DNA of 64,000 nucleotides from Verrucomicrobiota bacterium (GTDB taxonomy: Bacteria > Verrucomicrobiota > Verrucomicrobiia > Chthoniobacterales > UBA10450). Shown in pieces: positions 7,195-15,648 of this stretch. Numbering within the stretch: position 1 is the first letter of the stretch; the number at the start of each line of letters is the position of its first letter. The notes under the pieces were generated by a model. That model ran no database searches, was not told the DNA's origin, and saw nothing but the letters and a program-made list of their open reading frames with translations. The DNA lies in the NCBI GenBank assembly GCA_003218975.1, contig QHPD01000100.1:22675-86674 (forward strand). The letters run 5' to 3'. Made by a program: the position numbers and the translations under genes.

Positions 7195-9837
7195 TCATTT
7201 CTGTTTCGTGGCTGCGGAACCTTCCGGCGGTCGCACGGTCGCCAAAACATACGGTTGATCGCGAAAATATTTCGCGGCCACTTGCTTAATGTCATCGAGC
7301 GTCACTGCATCCACGTCGTGCTCGAGTCGTTTGTAATAATCGAAGCCCAATCCGTAAAGCTCGTCGAGCGAGCAATGATAACCGAAAGCGTCGTTGCTTT
7401 GATTGGCGATTTCCTGTTGGCCAATCAACTTCTTTTTTGCTCTCGCTAATTCTTGAGGCGTGAGACCTTCATTGGCGAGCTTGTAGATTTCATCGAGCAA
7501 CGCGGTTTTCACCGGCTCGATCTTCTGCGGATCGGTGCCGAGATAAAATGCGAAAAGTCCCGGGACCAGGCCTTGCATTTGGCTAGCGCCCACGTAATAG
7601 GCCAGACCCATTTGCTCGCGAATGCGAATGAAAAAGCGCGAGCCAAGATCGCTGCTCGCTTCGTCAATTAATTCAAGCGGGTAGCGATCGGGGCTCGACA
7701 GACTCGCGCCGCGAAACCCGACCATGATCACCCCTTGAGCCTTGTCTTTGCGGCTCTCGACCATTTCCGGTTTGCCCAGCGGCGCAGAAGGCCTTGCATC
7801 CGTCAGGGCAAGCGCACCCGGCTTCATCTTGCCGAGTGCTTGCTCGAAAAGCTGCTTAACCTCGGCGGCATTCACATCGCCAAAGACGAAGACCACCCCG
7901 TTCTTTGCCACCACGTAACGGTCGCGAAATTCGAGCAAATCTTTCTGTGTCAACCGCTGAACGGATTCGACGGAACCGTTTGAACGCAGAGCGTAAGGAT
8001 GCTGGGGGAAAAGCGCCTGCCGCATGATATTGCGCGCAACGGTCGTCAACTGTTCTTCCTCTTGCTGGATCGCAGCGATCTGGATTTCCTTTTCGCGCGC
8101 GATCGCCTTCTCCGGCATGGTGGCGTTGAGCAATAGATCCGCGAGTAACTCGACGCCCAGTTTCACATCGGGCTTGGTAACACCGACCGACACGTTGAAG
8201 CTGTTGTTGCCCGCATCGCTAGCGATGGAGCCGCCAACTGCTTCGATCTCGTTTGCGATTTGTTCCGCCGTGCGCGTTTTGGTTCCCTTGAGCATTACCT
8301 TCGTCATTAAACGCGTGATGCCATTTGTCTGGGGCGTCTCCGCGAGAAGACCGCCCCGGAAAACCGCACCCACTGCCACCAGCGGCAATCGCCGATCTTC
8401 GCGTACCAGAAGACGCAGTCCATTTGATAACTCGAACTTCTGAACCTCGGCCGCAGCGGAGACCCTCGGGCCTTCGGCTTTGCCAGCCAGCGATCCCTTT
8501 GGATTCAATGAGGTGACGGTCAGATTGTTCTCAGTCAGGTACGTTGCGGCAACGCGCTTGATATCGTCGAGCGTCACCTTCTGGACGACATCGAGATAAT
8601 CCCGGCTGAAATTGAGATTGCGCGTAAGGAACCAGTTCGAGCCGATGTCCGACGCCTGGCCTTGCATCGTGGTGAGAGCGCCGAGATGATGACTGAGCGC
8701 GATTTTTTTTGCCTTCGCCAACTCCTCCGCAGTGACTCCGGTGTGTTTCACCTCGTCAACGATGCGCAAAGCCAATTGCTCGGCTGCTTCGCGTTTTCTC
8801 GGATCGAGGGTGGCATCAATGCCGAATAGCCCTGGATCGCCGGGCGTGTAAGAGAATGCCGATATGCGGAACGCCAAACCGGCCTCTTCGCGAACGCGCC
8901 GGTAGAGGCGCGAGCTGCGCCCGTCGCCGAGAATAGTCGCCAGAAGATCGAGTGCGGGCACATCGGGATTTGTGACCTCTGGAATATGCCAGGCAAGCGA
9001 GAGATGCGTCAGTTCAGTAGCAAACTCCTGATGCACCTCGCGTCGTCCAAGTTGTGGCGATTCCGCAGGAATGAAGACCGGCTTAAGCGATTTCTCCGGA
9101 TATGGCTTGAACAAATCCGCGAGCTGTTGTCGCACTTTTTGTGCATCGACATCTCCCACCACAACGAACGTGAGATTGTTCGGGACGTAGCGCGTCTTGT
9201 AATACTGCATCACCTGCTCCTGGGTAAGTTGGTTGTAGATTTCGAGCTCGCCGATTACCGGGAAGCGATATGGATGCCGCTGATAGGCGGTCGCAAAAAG
9301 AAGCAGACCGGCCATGCGATCGGGATCATCCATTCCCATGGCAAACTCGCGCCGGATCACTTCCTGCTCTTTTTGATATTCTTGTGGCGGCAAAGTCGAA
9401 TTCATCGTCGCATCAGCCAAAACGTCGAGCGCGGTCGCGACGCCATCTTTCGGCACATCGATCCAAAAAACCGTGCGATCAAATGAGGTGTACGCGTTGA
9501 TGTAACCGCCTACGTCCTGGACCTTCTGCGCGATTTCATTGGTCGATCGCGTCTTCGTTCCCTTGAAGAGCATGTGCTCGAGAATATGGGACAACCCCGC
9601 GCCAAGGTGCTGGTCCTCGTTGATGCTTCCCGTGGCGCACCAGGCCTGCACACTTGCCACGGGCGCGCTGTGATCCTCCTGGACGATGATCGTCAGGCCA
9701 TTTGGCAAAATCCATTTTTGCGCCGTGCTCGGCGGAAAAGTGATGACGGCCGACTTCTCAGTTGCAGTGGTATTCCGATTGGCAGTGCTAAACATAATCG
9801 CGACCACGAGCGCCACGCACGGCGCGAATCGCATCAT
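7195..9837 (-). CDS. M16-family zinc metallopeptidase, double-domain
   Basis: 880 residues with an N-terminal signal-like segment (1-20), so periplasmic. It fuses two M16 halves. The first carries the inverted zinc motif HILEH (H84, E87, H88), with the third ligand glutamate expected about 75 residues on. The second half, starting near residue 450 (KFELSNGLRLLVRED), has lost the motif: the matching position reads ITRLMTKVMLKG. This is the usual active-plus-inactive arrangement of pitrilysin-like clamshell peptidases that degrade peptides. The start ATG overlaps the upstream Minf_1886 stop by four bases. Confidence 0.93.
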   Translation of the reverse strand: MMRFAPCVALVVAIMFSTANRNTTATEKSAVITFPPSTAQKWILPNGLTIIVQEDHSAPVASVQAWCATGSINEDQHLGAGLSHILEHMLFKGTKTRSTNEIAQKVQDVGGYINAYTSFDRTVFWIDVPKDGVATALDVLADATMNSTLPPQEYQKEQEVIRREFAMGMDDPDRMAGLLLFATAYQRHPYRFPVIGELEIYNQLTQEQVMQYYKTRYVPNNLTFVVVGDVDAQKVRQQLADLFKPYPEKSLKPVFIPAESPQLGRREVHQEFATELTHLSLAWHIPEVTNPDVPALDLLATILGDGRSSRLYRRVREEAGLAFRISAFSYTPGDPGLFGIDATLDPRKREAAEQLALRIVDEVKHTGVTAEELAKAKKIALSHHLGALTTMQGQASDIGSNWFLTRNLNFSRDYLDVVQKVTLDDIKRVAATYLTENNLTVTSLNPKGSLAGKAEGPRVSAAAEVQKFELSNGLRLLVREDRRLPLVAVGAVFRGGLLAETPQTNGITRLMTKVMLKGTKTRTAEQIANEIEAVGGSIASDAGNNSFNVSVGVTKPDVKLGVELLADLLLNATMPEKAIAREKEIQIAAIQQEEEQLTTVARNIMRQALFPQHPYALRSNGSVESVQRLTQKDLLEFRDRYVVAKNGVVFVFGDVNAAEVKQLFEQALGKMKPGALALTDARPSAPLGKPEMVESRKDKAQGVIMVGFRGASLSSPDRYPLELIDEASSDLGSRFFIRIREQMGLAYYVGASQMQGLVPGLFAFYLGTDPQKIEPVKTALLDEIYKLANEGLTPQELARAKKKLIGQQEIANQSNDAFGYHCSLDELYGLGFDYYKRLEHDVDAVTLDDIKQVAAKYFRDQPYVLATVRPPEGSAATKQK

Positions 9838-10268
9838 ACCGATTTTTGCGCCGATACCTCCGTGGACGACTTCACGGTCGCTGGTTTCGCCGGCGCAAAC
9901 GGTTTCACAAAAGCCTCTTCAAAATCATAAACGTTCTTAAAATCCTCAATCGAATCTTCCTCAGTTTTCCCGAATATGCCGGCGTCGATCAGGTTAAAAA
10001 CCATGTTCCCAATGTCCTCGCAGGAATGAACGCCCCAATTATCGAACACCGTCATGACCATCGGCCCGAATTCATTAAGCGCGTACTGCCGTACGCCGTC
10101 GAGCAGCTCCGGCCCAGTCACATGGCGCACGGTAGCGCCCTTGACCTTCTTCTGCTGTTTGGTGGTAAAATCGAGCGCGTCGCGCAGGAAAACGTATGTA
10201 TCCCGCTGGTAACGCGGATCGCTGGCCACGATGGAATCAAGAGCTTCAGCAAATCCAATTTTTTGCAT
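9834..10268 (-). CDS. Minf_1886-family protein
   Basis: 144 residues from an ATG at 10268 (MQKIGFAEALDSIVASDPRY). The frame stays open further upstream, but that part is Arg/Ala-rich and antisense to the next gene, so it is excluded. The pattern YVFLRDALDFTTKQ, HVTGPELLDGVRQYAL, EFGPMVMTVFDNWG and EDIGNMVFNLIDAGIF matches Minf_1886, a family of unknown function named from Methylacidiphilum and common in Verrucomicrobiota and Planctomycetes. It is a useful lineage marker. The C-terminus is a Lys/Ala/Val tail. It overlaps the M16 gene by four bases, so both are likely translated from one transcript. Confidence 0.88.
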   Translation of the reverse strand: MQKIGFAEALDSIVASDPRYQRDTYVFLRDALDFTTKQQKKVKGATVRHVTGPELLDGVRQYALNEFGPMVMTVFDNWGVHSCEDIGNMVFNLIDAGIFGKTEEDSIEDFKNVYDFEEAFVKPFAPAKPATVKSSTEVSAQKSV

Positions 10269-10360
10269 GGTAGTAAACGGGTTATCTGCGCGTGCTACGA
10301 TAAGCAGCAAGCTCCGCGTGAGCAACTCCGCTGAATTTCGGGCGAGACTCGCGCTGCCTG

Positions 10361-11635
10361 CTAATCCTCGAACTGGTCGGCCAACGAATCGAGATAGACT
10401 GAGAGCGGGTCGCGTCGCTTTGGAGCGGAGCGCAGCGATTGGTCGGCTGCCTTGAGGTAGTTGGTGAAATTGCCGCTGCCGCTCTCCATTTGCGTCGCTT
10501 CGAACCAGTTCATGTAATCGTCGATGTCGCTCATGCGCGCGGCCAGCTTTTGGCGAGTAACTTGCAAACGCGCGAGACGCGTCGCGACCCTTCCTCGTTT
10601 CCCACGCGCAAGCAGCGTCGCGATTTGCTGGTATTCGCGCGCGACTGGACGCAACACCGGATTCACCTTCCAAACAAACAAGAGTAAAGCCTGACTCAAT
10701 TGCTTTAGCGCCGCTTTTTCCGCTGCCGAGGGCTTTTGCCGCACGAAGCCGCTAAGATCCGCTGATTTGCTCATGCCTGGAACTTTAATGCGCAGCAGTT
10801 CGTCAAGGCGTCGTTCGCTTTCCGCAAACGTGAGTAACTGGTAATCCTCCCCGCTGCTTAACCGCGCTACAGCCGAGCGCCAGACTTTTTCCGGGGAACT
10901 GGCCAATACTGGAAACTGCGCTTTCAAATCGGCCAGCGGATCGTTGGACGCATTTGACAGGTTGTCGATGTAGCGCGACATCCGCGCGTGCCCGTCGGGC
11001 CCCTCGATCAACAATTGCACGAGCGCAAAGGAATAAGCGCGATAAAGGAGGCGACCAGCGGAATCGAGCAGCTCTGGACGCTTGCCGAGAAATTCCTCCA
11101 GCGGCAGCGTCTTGTCCGCCGTCGAAAGCGCTTCAACGAGCGACCCGCGGTCGCGCCCGGGGGTGAGCGCAAGCACGCCGTCGAGCAACCAATCCGGCGG
11201 CTGCACAAGGACTGTTCCGGGAGCAATGTTCGGTTGCTTTCGGTAAATCATCTCCAACAGAATCGCGCGCAGCAGCTCACGCTCCATCAATGAAGCGTCG
11301 AGATCTTGGGAGACGGTCAAATCAAGTTGCAGTTTTGGACCGAAACCGGTCTGGCTAAAATGCAACTCGGCCGAAGGAATTTCTGGCAGGTGTGCCTGTT
11401 GCGGCTGCAAATTAATCACTACAGGTATCTTCCATCCGTCACGCTGTCGCAGTAGCGCGAGCAAATTCGTCTTGGTTTGCTCTGCTAGATCCGAGACGAC
11501 GCCGCGCAAGACTACATCAGCACCGTAAATGATGAATTGGTGCGAAGGACTCACGCTGCGCTCGGGCAATGTGGCGTGCAAAGACTGGCAAGCGAAGATC
11601 GACCAGAGAAAAATCACACCGCGCTTCATCTTCAT
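10361..11635 (-). CDS. Exported protein resembling an inactive gluzincin-type peptidase
   Basis: About 424 residues from an ATG at 11635 (seven residues longer from 11656). Residues 1-20 look like a signal peptide (KRGVIFLWSIFACQSLHA). The middle has the spacing of an M1/peptidase-MA fold: a helix RELLRAILLEMIYRK where HExxH would stand, then PPDWLLDGVLAL in place of the usual WLxEGLA. No HExxH is present, so catalysis is not expected. The C-terminal 150 residues are helical with many Arg and Leu. The assignment to a decayed peptidase fold is inference; otherwise a hypothetical protein. Confidence 0.65.
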   Translation of the reverse strand: MKMKRGVIFLWSIFACQSLHATLPERSVSPSHQFIIYGADVVLRGVVSDLAEQTKTNLLALLRQRDGWKIPVVINLQPQQAHLPEIPSAELHFSQTGFGPKLQLDLTVSQDLDASLMERELLRAILLEMIYRKQPNIAPGTVLVQPPDWLLDGVLALTPGRDRGSLVEALSTADKTLPLEEFLGKRPELLDSAGRLLYRAYSFALVQLLIEGPDGHARMSRYIDNLSNASNDPLADLKAQFPVLASSPEKVWRSAVARLSSGEDYQLLTFAESERRLDELLRIKVPGMSKSADLSGFVRQKPSAAEKAALKQLSQALLLFVWKVNPVLRPVAREYQQIATLLARGKRGRVATRLARLQVTRQKLAARMSDIDDYMNWFEATQMESGSGNFTNYLKAADQSLRSAPKRRDPLSVYLDSLADQFED

Positions 11636-11729
11636 AAAAGAGCAAATGATAAGCACGAGGACAGCATCATCACCAGCATGGAATCGGCGCGAAACTCTCC
11701 GGGGCTTTCAGGGTTTTAATATAAAGAAC

Positions 11730-11809
11730 GTCTCATACACCTTTAGCGTAGCCACGGCGCTGCGCGCCGTTCAGGGTTTTGCAGGGTCTGGCTACCGCAT
11801 TTGTGAGAC
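11730..11809 (+). promoter_or_regulatory. Structured leader element upstream of the first Tyr-rich gene
   Basis: The outer arms GTCTCA and TGAGAC enclose GTAGCCA / TGGCTAC and an inner GGCGC-tgc-GCGCC hairpin, so about 80 bases can fold into a multi-bulged stem ending 25 bases before the coding start. An AT-rich TTTTAATATAAAG lies just upstream and could be a -10 region. No known riboswitch consensus was recognised; it may equally be a mobile palindromic repeat. Confidence 0.4.
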
Positions 11810-11834
11810 GGATTCTAGAGAAAGGAGTAAAAAT

Positions 11835-12362
11835 ATGAAAACCAAATGTTTAGTTTTCATAAGCTGCTTTGCAGCAGCGGCCTTGATTGCGTCGCCTGCG
11901 CTGGGCGAGCAGCCCCACAAGAAGACGATGGTTCGCTCCTCGTCCACGCCGCAACGGATGACGTCGTCGCGAAGCACCAAAATGACACCGACATATCGTT
12001 ACGGCGGTACACGCTACTACGGCGGCACCCGCTACAATTATGGTGGCGGATTTAGTTATCCGTACTACGGCTATTATTCGTATTGGCCGTATTCCTATTA
12101 TGGGTACTCCCCGTATTCGTACTATGGGGATTATTATCCAAACAGTTACTCGTACTACAGTGAGCCGGCGTACGGATATGACGCGTCACTGGTTGCACAA
12201 GTGCAACGTCGCCTGGGCGAAATGGGCTATTACCACGGCGTGATCGATGGAATCATGGGGCCGCAAACCCGGGCCGCGATCAGCGCTTATGAAGCGACGC
12301 ATAATCTGGCCGTGGACGGCACGATTAGTGGGCCGCTTCTCGACAGAATGGGCCTCAGTTAA
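11835..12362 (+). CDS. Secreted Tyr/Gly-rich protein with C-terminal peptidoglycan-binding domain
   Basis: 175 residues. The start is fixed by AAAGGAG at 11821-11827, eight bases before the ATG. Residues 1-24 are a signal peptide (ending SPALGEQ). A Ser/Thr/Arg-rich stretch leads into about 55 residues of YGGTRYYGG and YPYYGYYSYW type repeats, very rich in tyrosine. The last 60 residues are a PG_binding_1 fold (LVAQVQRRLGEMGYYHGVIDG, GPQTRAAISAYEATHNLAVDG). It is probably a cell-wall-attached, possibly adhesive or matrix protein; the function of the Tyr-rich part is unknown. A paralogue follows downstream, and a strong hairpin lies after the stop. Confidence 0.85.
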   Translation: MKTKCLVFISCFAAAALIASPALGEQPHKKTMVRSSSTPQRMTSSRSTKMTPTYRYGGTRYYGGTRYNYGGGFSYPYYGYYSYWPYSYYGYSPYSYYGDYYPNSYSYYSEPAYGYDASLVAQVQRRLGEMGYYHGVIDGIMGPQTRAAISAYEATHNLAVDGTISGPLLDRMGLS

Positions 12363-12396
12363 TCTGAGACTCAACGATTTGATAGTCGGTTACTTT

Positions 12397-12438
12397 GACC
12401 GGCGGGACTCGCAGGGTGCAAAGGGCGAGCCGCCGGTC
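12397..12438 (+). terminator. Hairpin after the first Tyr-rich gene
   Basis: A perfect 9-bp stem, GACCGGCGG / CCGCCGGTC, around a 24-base loop containing CGCAGGGTGCAAAGGGCGA, followed by TCATTTTA. Nearly the same element recurs at 13125-13167 after the paralogous gene, so it may be a repeat that has been co-opted as a terminator. Confidence 0.55.
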
Positions 12439-12518
12439 TCATTTTATCCCTGAGCACGTAAAAAATCGAAACTTCCGATGGCTCGTGGTGTATAATAAGT
12501 GAAAACCCCGAGTAATCT

Positions 12519-13055
12519 ATGAATGCAAAATCTATTCTTTTCTTGAGTTTGTTTGCGGCGGTCACGTTGGCCGTATCAGGAGTCAGCGCTGCTTCACGCG
12601 GCGGCGGCAATTTCACTTCGATGGGAGGAGGACATCCCGTCATGCGCGGCGGAGCCGGCACGTTCAGCGGCAATTTCCGGCATTTCGACCGTTTCCACCG
12701 TTTCGACCGTTTCGACCGTTTCCACCACCACAACTTTAATGAGTTCATCTTTATTGGTGACTTCGGCTTTCCTTGGTGGTGGGGTTGGGGCTGGGGATAT
12801 CCATACGGATATTACGGCTATGGCTATGGTTACCCGTATGGCTACGGCGGTGGGTACGGATATGATTACGGCCAGCCTGGCTATGGATATGGACAGCCCG
12901 GCTATGGAGGCTATGGCAGCCGGTCCCGAGTGGCCGAGTTACAGCGCCGCCTCGCTCGCGCGGGCTATTATCATGGCGCCGTTGACGGAATCATGGGACC
13001 TGCGACTCGACGAGCAATTCGCGCCTATGAGCGCGACCATGGATACGTAGGCTGA
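12519..13055 (+). CDS. Secreted Gly/Tyr-rich protein with C-terminal peptidoglycan-binding domain (paralogue)
   Basis: 178 residues with a signal peptide (1-25, ending SGVSAAS), a Gly-rich segment, iterated HFDRFHRFDRFDRFHHH (about 47-66), a Trp-rich WWWGWGWGYPYG and a run of YGYGYPYG / GQPGYGYG repeats. The last 50 residues are a PG_binding_1 motif (VAELQRRLARAGYYHGAVDG, GPATRRAIRAYERDHG), shorter at its end than the copy upstream. The domain order and 3' hairpin match the neighbouring gene, so the pair arose by tandem duplication with fast drift of the low-complexity part. The His/Asp repeats could bind metal, which is speculation. Confidence 0.85.
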   Translation: MNAKSILFLSLFAAVTLAVSGVSAASRGGGNFTSMGGGHPVMRGGAGTFSGNFRHFDRFHRFDRFDRFHHHNFNEFIFIGDFGFPWWWGWGWGYPYGYYGYGYGYPYGYGGGYGYDYGQPGYGYGQPGYGGYGSRSRVAELQRRLARAGYYHGAVDGIMGPATRRAIRAYERDHGYVG

Positions 13056-13073
13056 TTGGCTCACGGCTTCTCA

Positions 13074-13301
13074 CTAATCGGCAAGGAGTTGACGGGCAGT
13101 CGATTCTCGATCTTTCGGTTGGTTGACCGGCGGAAATTCGCAGGGTGCAAAGGGCGAACCGCCGGTCTTTCTTATTTTCGCCAGAATTTTCGCACGCTTG
13201 ACACGATTTTCAGCGACGCGTTCAGCCTCCTGCGCGCAAAGCGCTACGGCGGCGGCGCGAGATCGCGTTCCACCTTTGATCCGGCGAATTACTCTTTTCA
13301 A
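13074..13301 (-). CDS. Possible small basic helical protein downstream of the FmdB-like gene
   Basis: A 75-codon frame starts with ATG overlapping the FmdB-like stop by four bases. The first 48 residues are Arg/Lys/Ala-rich and helical (AVALCAQEAERVAENRVKR). The remainder is read through the hairpin repeat at 13125-13167 and looks non-native. It may be a real small gene whose 3' end was overwritten by the repeat, or a chance frame. No family recognised. Confidence 0.25.
   Translation of the reverse strand: MKRVIRRIKGGTRSRAAAVALCAQEAERVAENRVKRAKILAKIRKTGGSPFAPCEFPPVNQPKDRESTARQLLAD
13125..13167 (+). terminator. Hairpin after the second Tyr-rich gene
   Basis: The stem GACCGGCGG / CCGCCGGTC is followed by TTTCTTATTTT, a reasonable intrinsic terminator on the plus strand. 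The loop CAGGGTGCAAAGGGCGAA is almost identical to that of the hairpin at 12397-12438. Confidence 0.6.
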
Positions 13302-13636
13302 GATTTTTTCTCCGGCGTTTTGGTCGGCGCAGTCGAAGAGGGTTTCGCGCCGGCTTCTCTTGATACGGCCGGTTTTTCTTTAGTTGCGGATGTAGCAGGC
13401 GATTCCTTTTTCGCAGCTTCTTTATATGAATCGCTCCTATAATCAGTGATGTAGAACCCGGAGCCTTTGAAAATGATGCCTGCGCCAGTGCCAAGCAGGC
13501 GTTTGACCTTTCCATGTCCCCATTTCGGCAACCGGCAAAGATCTTTTGGGCACTCCCGAAACGATTCGGCACGCATCGACTGGAACGCTTCAAAATTCTG
13601 GCCGCACTTCTGGCAATGATACTCGTAGGTTGGCAT
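13298..13636 (-). CDS. FmdB-family zinc ribbon protein
   Basis: 112 residues. The N-terminus MPTYEYHCQKCGQNFEAFQS with the second pair in ECPKDLC is the FmdB/putative regulatory zinc ribbon, followed by VKRLLGTGAGIIFKGSGFYITDYR, the family's conserved core. The C-terminal 45 residues are Lys/Ala/Pro-rich and probably disordered. The family was named in a formamidase operon; its exact role, perhaps in transcription, is not settled. It is divergent from the L,D-transpeptidase gene. Confidence 0.9.
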   Translation of the reverse strand: MPTYEYHCQKCGQNFEAFQSMRAESFRECPKDLCRLPKWGHGKVKRLLGTGAGIIFKGSGFYITDYRSDSYKEAAKKESPATSATKEKPAVSREAGAKPSSTAPTKTPEKKS

Positions 13637-13809
13637 GAAAATGTCGATTCAGCTCCAAGCGGAAATGCGCGGAAGTCTGCATGAAGCAAAGCACAAATTC
13701 AAGCCGCGGCCGGAGTGATGCTCCCCAGTTATTCTGGATTCGTCTGCCTGGCCGCTTCTCCTTGACTTTTTGCTGTGCTTGCGCATTAAAAGTCCGACTC
13801 AAAACAATT

Positions 13810-14418
13810 ATGTTCCACTCATTGTTCAGCAATTTTCTGGGCGCAGTTGCTATTGGTTTTCTCTTTTTCACCGCCGGGTGCGGCGAAGACCCGCGCTTCT
13901 CGGCCAAGACGCAATATTTGGGAGGCGTTTACGGCGGTGCGCCTGCCGGTCCTCCGCGTGACACTGTCTCGTATTGGGACGGCGATTCAGTTCAAGGGAA
14001 GCCCTCCATCACCATCCGTCTTGGGGAACAACGCGCCTATTTTTACAAGAGCGGTGTGCTCGTGGGCGTTTCACAACTTTCAACTGGTCGCGAAGGACTC
14101 AACACGCCGTATGGCCATTTCTCCGTCACTCAGAAGGACGTTAATCACGTCTCCAGCTTATTCGGCGACTATGTCGATTCAGCGGGAAACGTGGTCGTGC
14201 CCAATGTCGATATTACCAAAGATCCGAAACCGCCGGGCACGCACTTCCGGGGCACACCGATGCCTTACTTTATGCGCATTGTTTCAGGGACGGGACTGCA
14301 CGCGGGCTATTTGCCCGGGTATCCCGCGTCGCACGGATGCATCCGCATGCCCGAATTCATGGCGGAAAACTTTTTCAAATCCGTCTCAGTCGGCACCCCA
14401 GTCACAATCACGAACTAG
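13810..14418 (+). CDS. L,D-transpeptidase (YkuD) lipoprotein
   Basis: 202 residues from an ATG at 13810; an in-frame ATG at 13681 would add 43 residues ahead of the signal peptide and is less likely. The signal ends in the lipobox FTAGC, so the protein is lipid-anchored. The YkuD domain follows ([16 protein letters not shown] to the end) with the catalytic motif SHGCIRMP: the His, Gly, nucleophile Cys and Arg are all present. These enzymes make 3-3 peptidoglycan crosslinks or attach proteins to the wall. The neighbouring secreted peptidoglycan-binding proteins suggest a wall-linked context, which is an inference. Confidence 0.92.
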   Translation: MFHSLFSNFLGAVAIGFLFFTAGCGEDPRFSAKTQYLGGVYGGAPAGPPRDTVSYWDGDSVQGKPSITIRLGEQRAYFYKSGVLVGVSQLSTGREGLNTPYGHFSVTQKDVNHVSSLFGDYVDSAGNVVVPNVDITKDPKPPGTHFRGTPMPYFMRIVSGTGLHAGYLPGYPASHGCIRMPEFMAENFFKSVSVGTPVTITN

Positions 14419-14497
14419 ATTCCTCGGGGAAGCATCAGCATCTGGGCTTGCAGAAAATTCGCGGGGGCGGCATTCTGATTATTCCGCCCGTGGAAAT

Positions 14498-15511
14498 ATG
14501 ATCATCATCACGCAGCCCAACACGACTGAGGAGCAGATCAATCGGATCGTCACCCGTGTGCGCGATTTCGGGCTGGACGCGCACATCAGTCGCGGCGCCT
14601 CGCGAGTCATCATCGGTGTGATTGGGCCCGAATCGCTGCTTCGCGAAAAACCTCTTGCCGCCATGGCGGGCGTAGAAGCCATCGTGCCCGTGTTGAAACC
14701 CTACAAACTTGCCGCGCGCGATTCCCGTGGCGCGTCCTCCGTAGCCATCGGTGGCGTACCAGTGGGCGAACACGAAAAGGTCGTTCTGATTTGCGGTCCA
14801 TGCTCGGTGGAAAGCAGAGAGCAAATTTTCTCCATCGCGCGGATTGTGAAAAAATCCGGCGCGAAAATCTTGCGTGGCGGCGCATTCAAACCGCGCACTT
14901 CGCCATACAGTTTTCAGGGGCTGCGCGAAGAAGGGCTTCGGTTCCTCGCCGAGGCGCGCGCGGAGACAGGACTGCCCGTAATCACGGAAATCATGGATCC
15001 GCGTGATTTGTCCGTGATCGAAAAATATGTGGACTGCCTTCAGGTGGGCACAAGGAACATGCACAACTTCTCTCTCCTGAAAGAAGTGGGTCGCAGCAAG
15101 TTGCCCGTTCTGCTAAAGCGAGGATTCAGCGCCACAATCAACGATCTGCTCATGAGCGCGGAATACATTCTGAGCGAGGGCAACATGAGCGTGGTTCTCT
15201 GCGAGCGGGGCATTCGCACGTTTGAGACTGCAGCGCGCTACACGCTCGATCTGAGCGCCGTGCCGCTCTTAAAATCAAAAACGCATTTGCCGGTCATTGT
15301 CGATCCAACGCACGCGCTTGGTCTGCGCGAATTTGTTCCACAGATGTCTCTCGCCGCGGTCGCCGCCGGTGCGGATGCGCTCATGGTTGAAGTGCACGAT
15401 TTCCCCGAGCTGGCCAAAAGCGACGGCGACCAAGCGCTCACGCCGAAAATTTTCGCCGAGCTCGTTCCGCGCCTCCGCGCCGTCGCCGCGGCGATCGGTC
15501 GGGCACTGTAG
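14498..15511 (+). CDS. aroF: 3-deoxy-7-phosphoheptulonate synthase (DAHP synthase, type I beta)
   Basis: First enzyme of the shikimate pathway, condensing PEP and erythrose 4-phosphate. 337 residues from ATG 14498; the frame is open for 650 bases upstream, but that part is antisense-like overlap with the transpeptidase gene. An N-terminal ferredoxin-like domain ([20 protein letters not shown]) marks the Thermotoga/Bacillus subtype with feedback control. The TIM barrel has [39 protein letters not shown] and DPTHALG, the PEP and metal-binding loops. Length is standard. No other aromatic pathway genes are next to it. Confidence 0.95.
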   Translation: MIIITQPNTTEEQINRIVTRVRDFGLDAHISRGASRVIIGVIGPESLLREKPLAAMAGVEAIVPVLKPYKLAARDSRGASSVAIGGVPVGEHEKVVLICGPCSVESREQIFSIARIVKKSGAKILRGGAFKPRTSPYSFQGLREEGLRFLAEARAETGLPVITEIMDPRDLSVIEKYVDCLQVGTRNMHNFSLLKEVGRSKLPVLLKRGFSATINDLLMSAEYILSEGNMSVVLCERGIRTFETAARYTLDLSAVPLLKSKTHLPVIVDPTHALGLREFVPQMSLAAVAAGADALMVEVHDFPELAKSDGDQALTPKIFAELVPRLRAVAAAIGRAL

Positions 15512-15539
15512 CCGCTTCGCTGCTTGTCACGCCGAAGGT

Positions 15540-15620
15540 TTGGCGAACGCCGATGCGAAGCGCGGCGCTGAGGCGTTTGCGACGTGTGAGAGACGCGTCT
15601 CACTGAGACGCCGCTACAAC
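15540..15620. repeat. Intergenic repeat with GAGACGCGTCTC palindrome
   Basis: Between the DAHP synthase stop and mfd lies GTGTGAGAGACGCGTCTC followed by ACTGAGACGCCGCTACA. The core GAGACGCGTCTC is a perfect 12-bp palindrome, with a further GAGACG copy after it. GTCTC/GAGAC words also frame the leader at 11730-11809, so this may be a dispersed palindromic family. Confidence 0.4.
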
Positions 15621-15648
15621 TCTGGAAGAATTTGGCGTACAGTCTGCG

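Noticed and set aside
10269..10673. N-terminal extension of the Minf_1886 gene
   Set aside because: It is antisense-like, Arg-rich and overlaps the 3' part of the next gene; the family begins at MQKIGF.
13847..14497. In-frame extension of the DAHP synthase gene by 217 codons
   Set aside because: The added part overlaps the L,D-transpeptidase gene in another frame and has an Arg/Ser-rich composition unlike protein; the family start fits ATG 14498.
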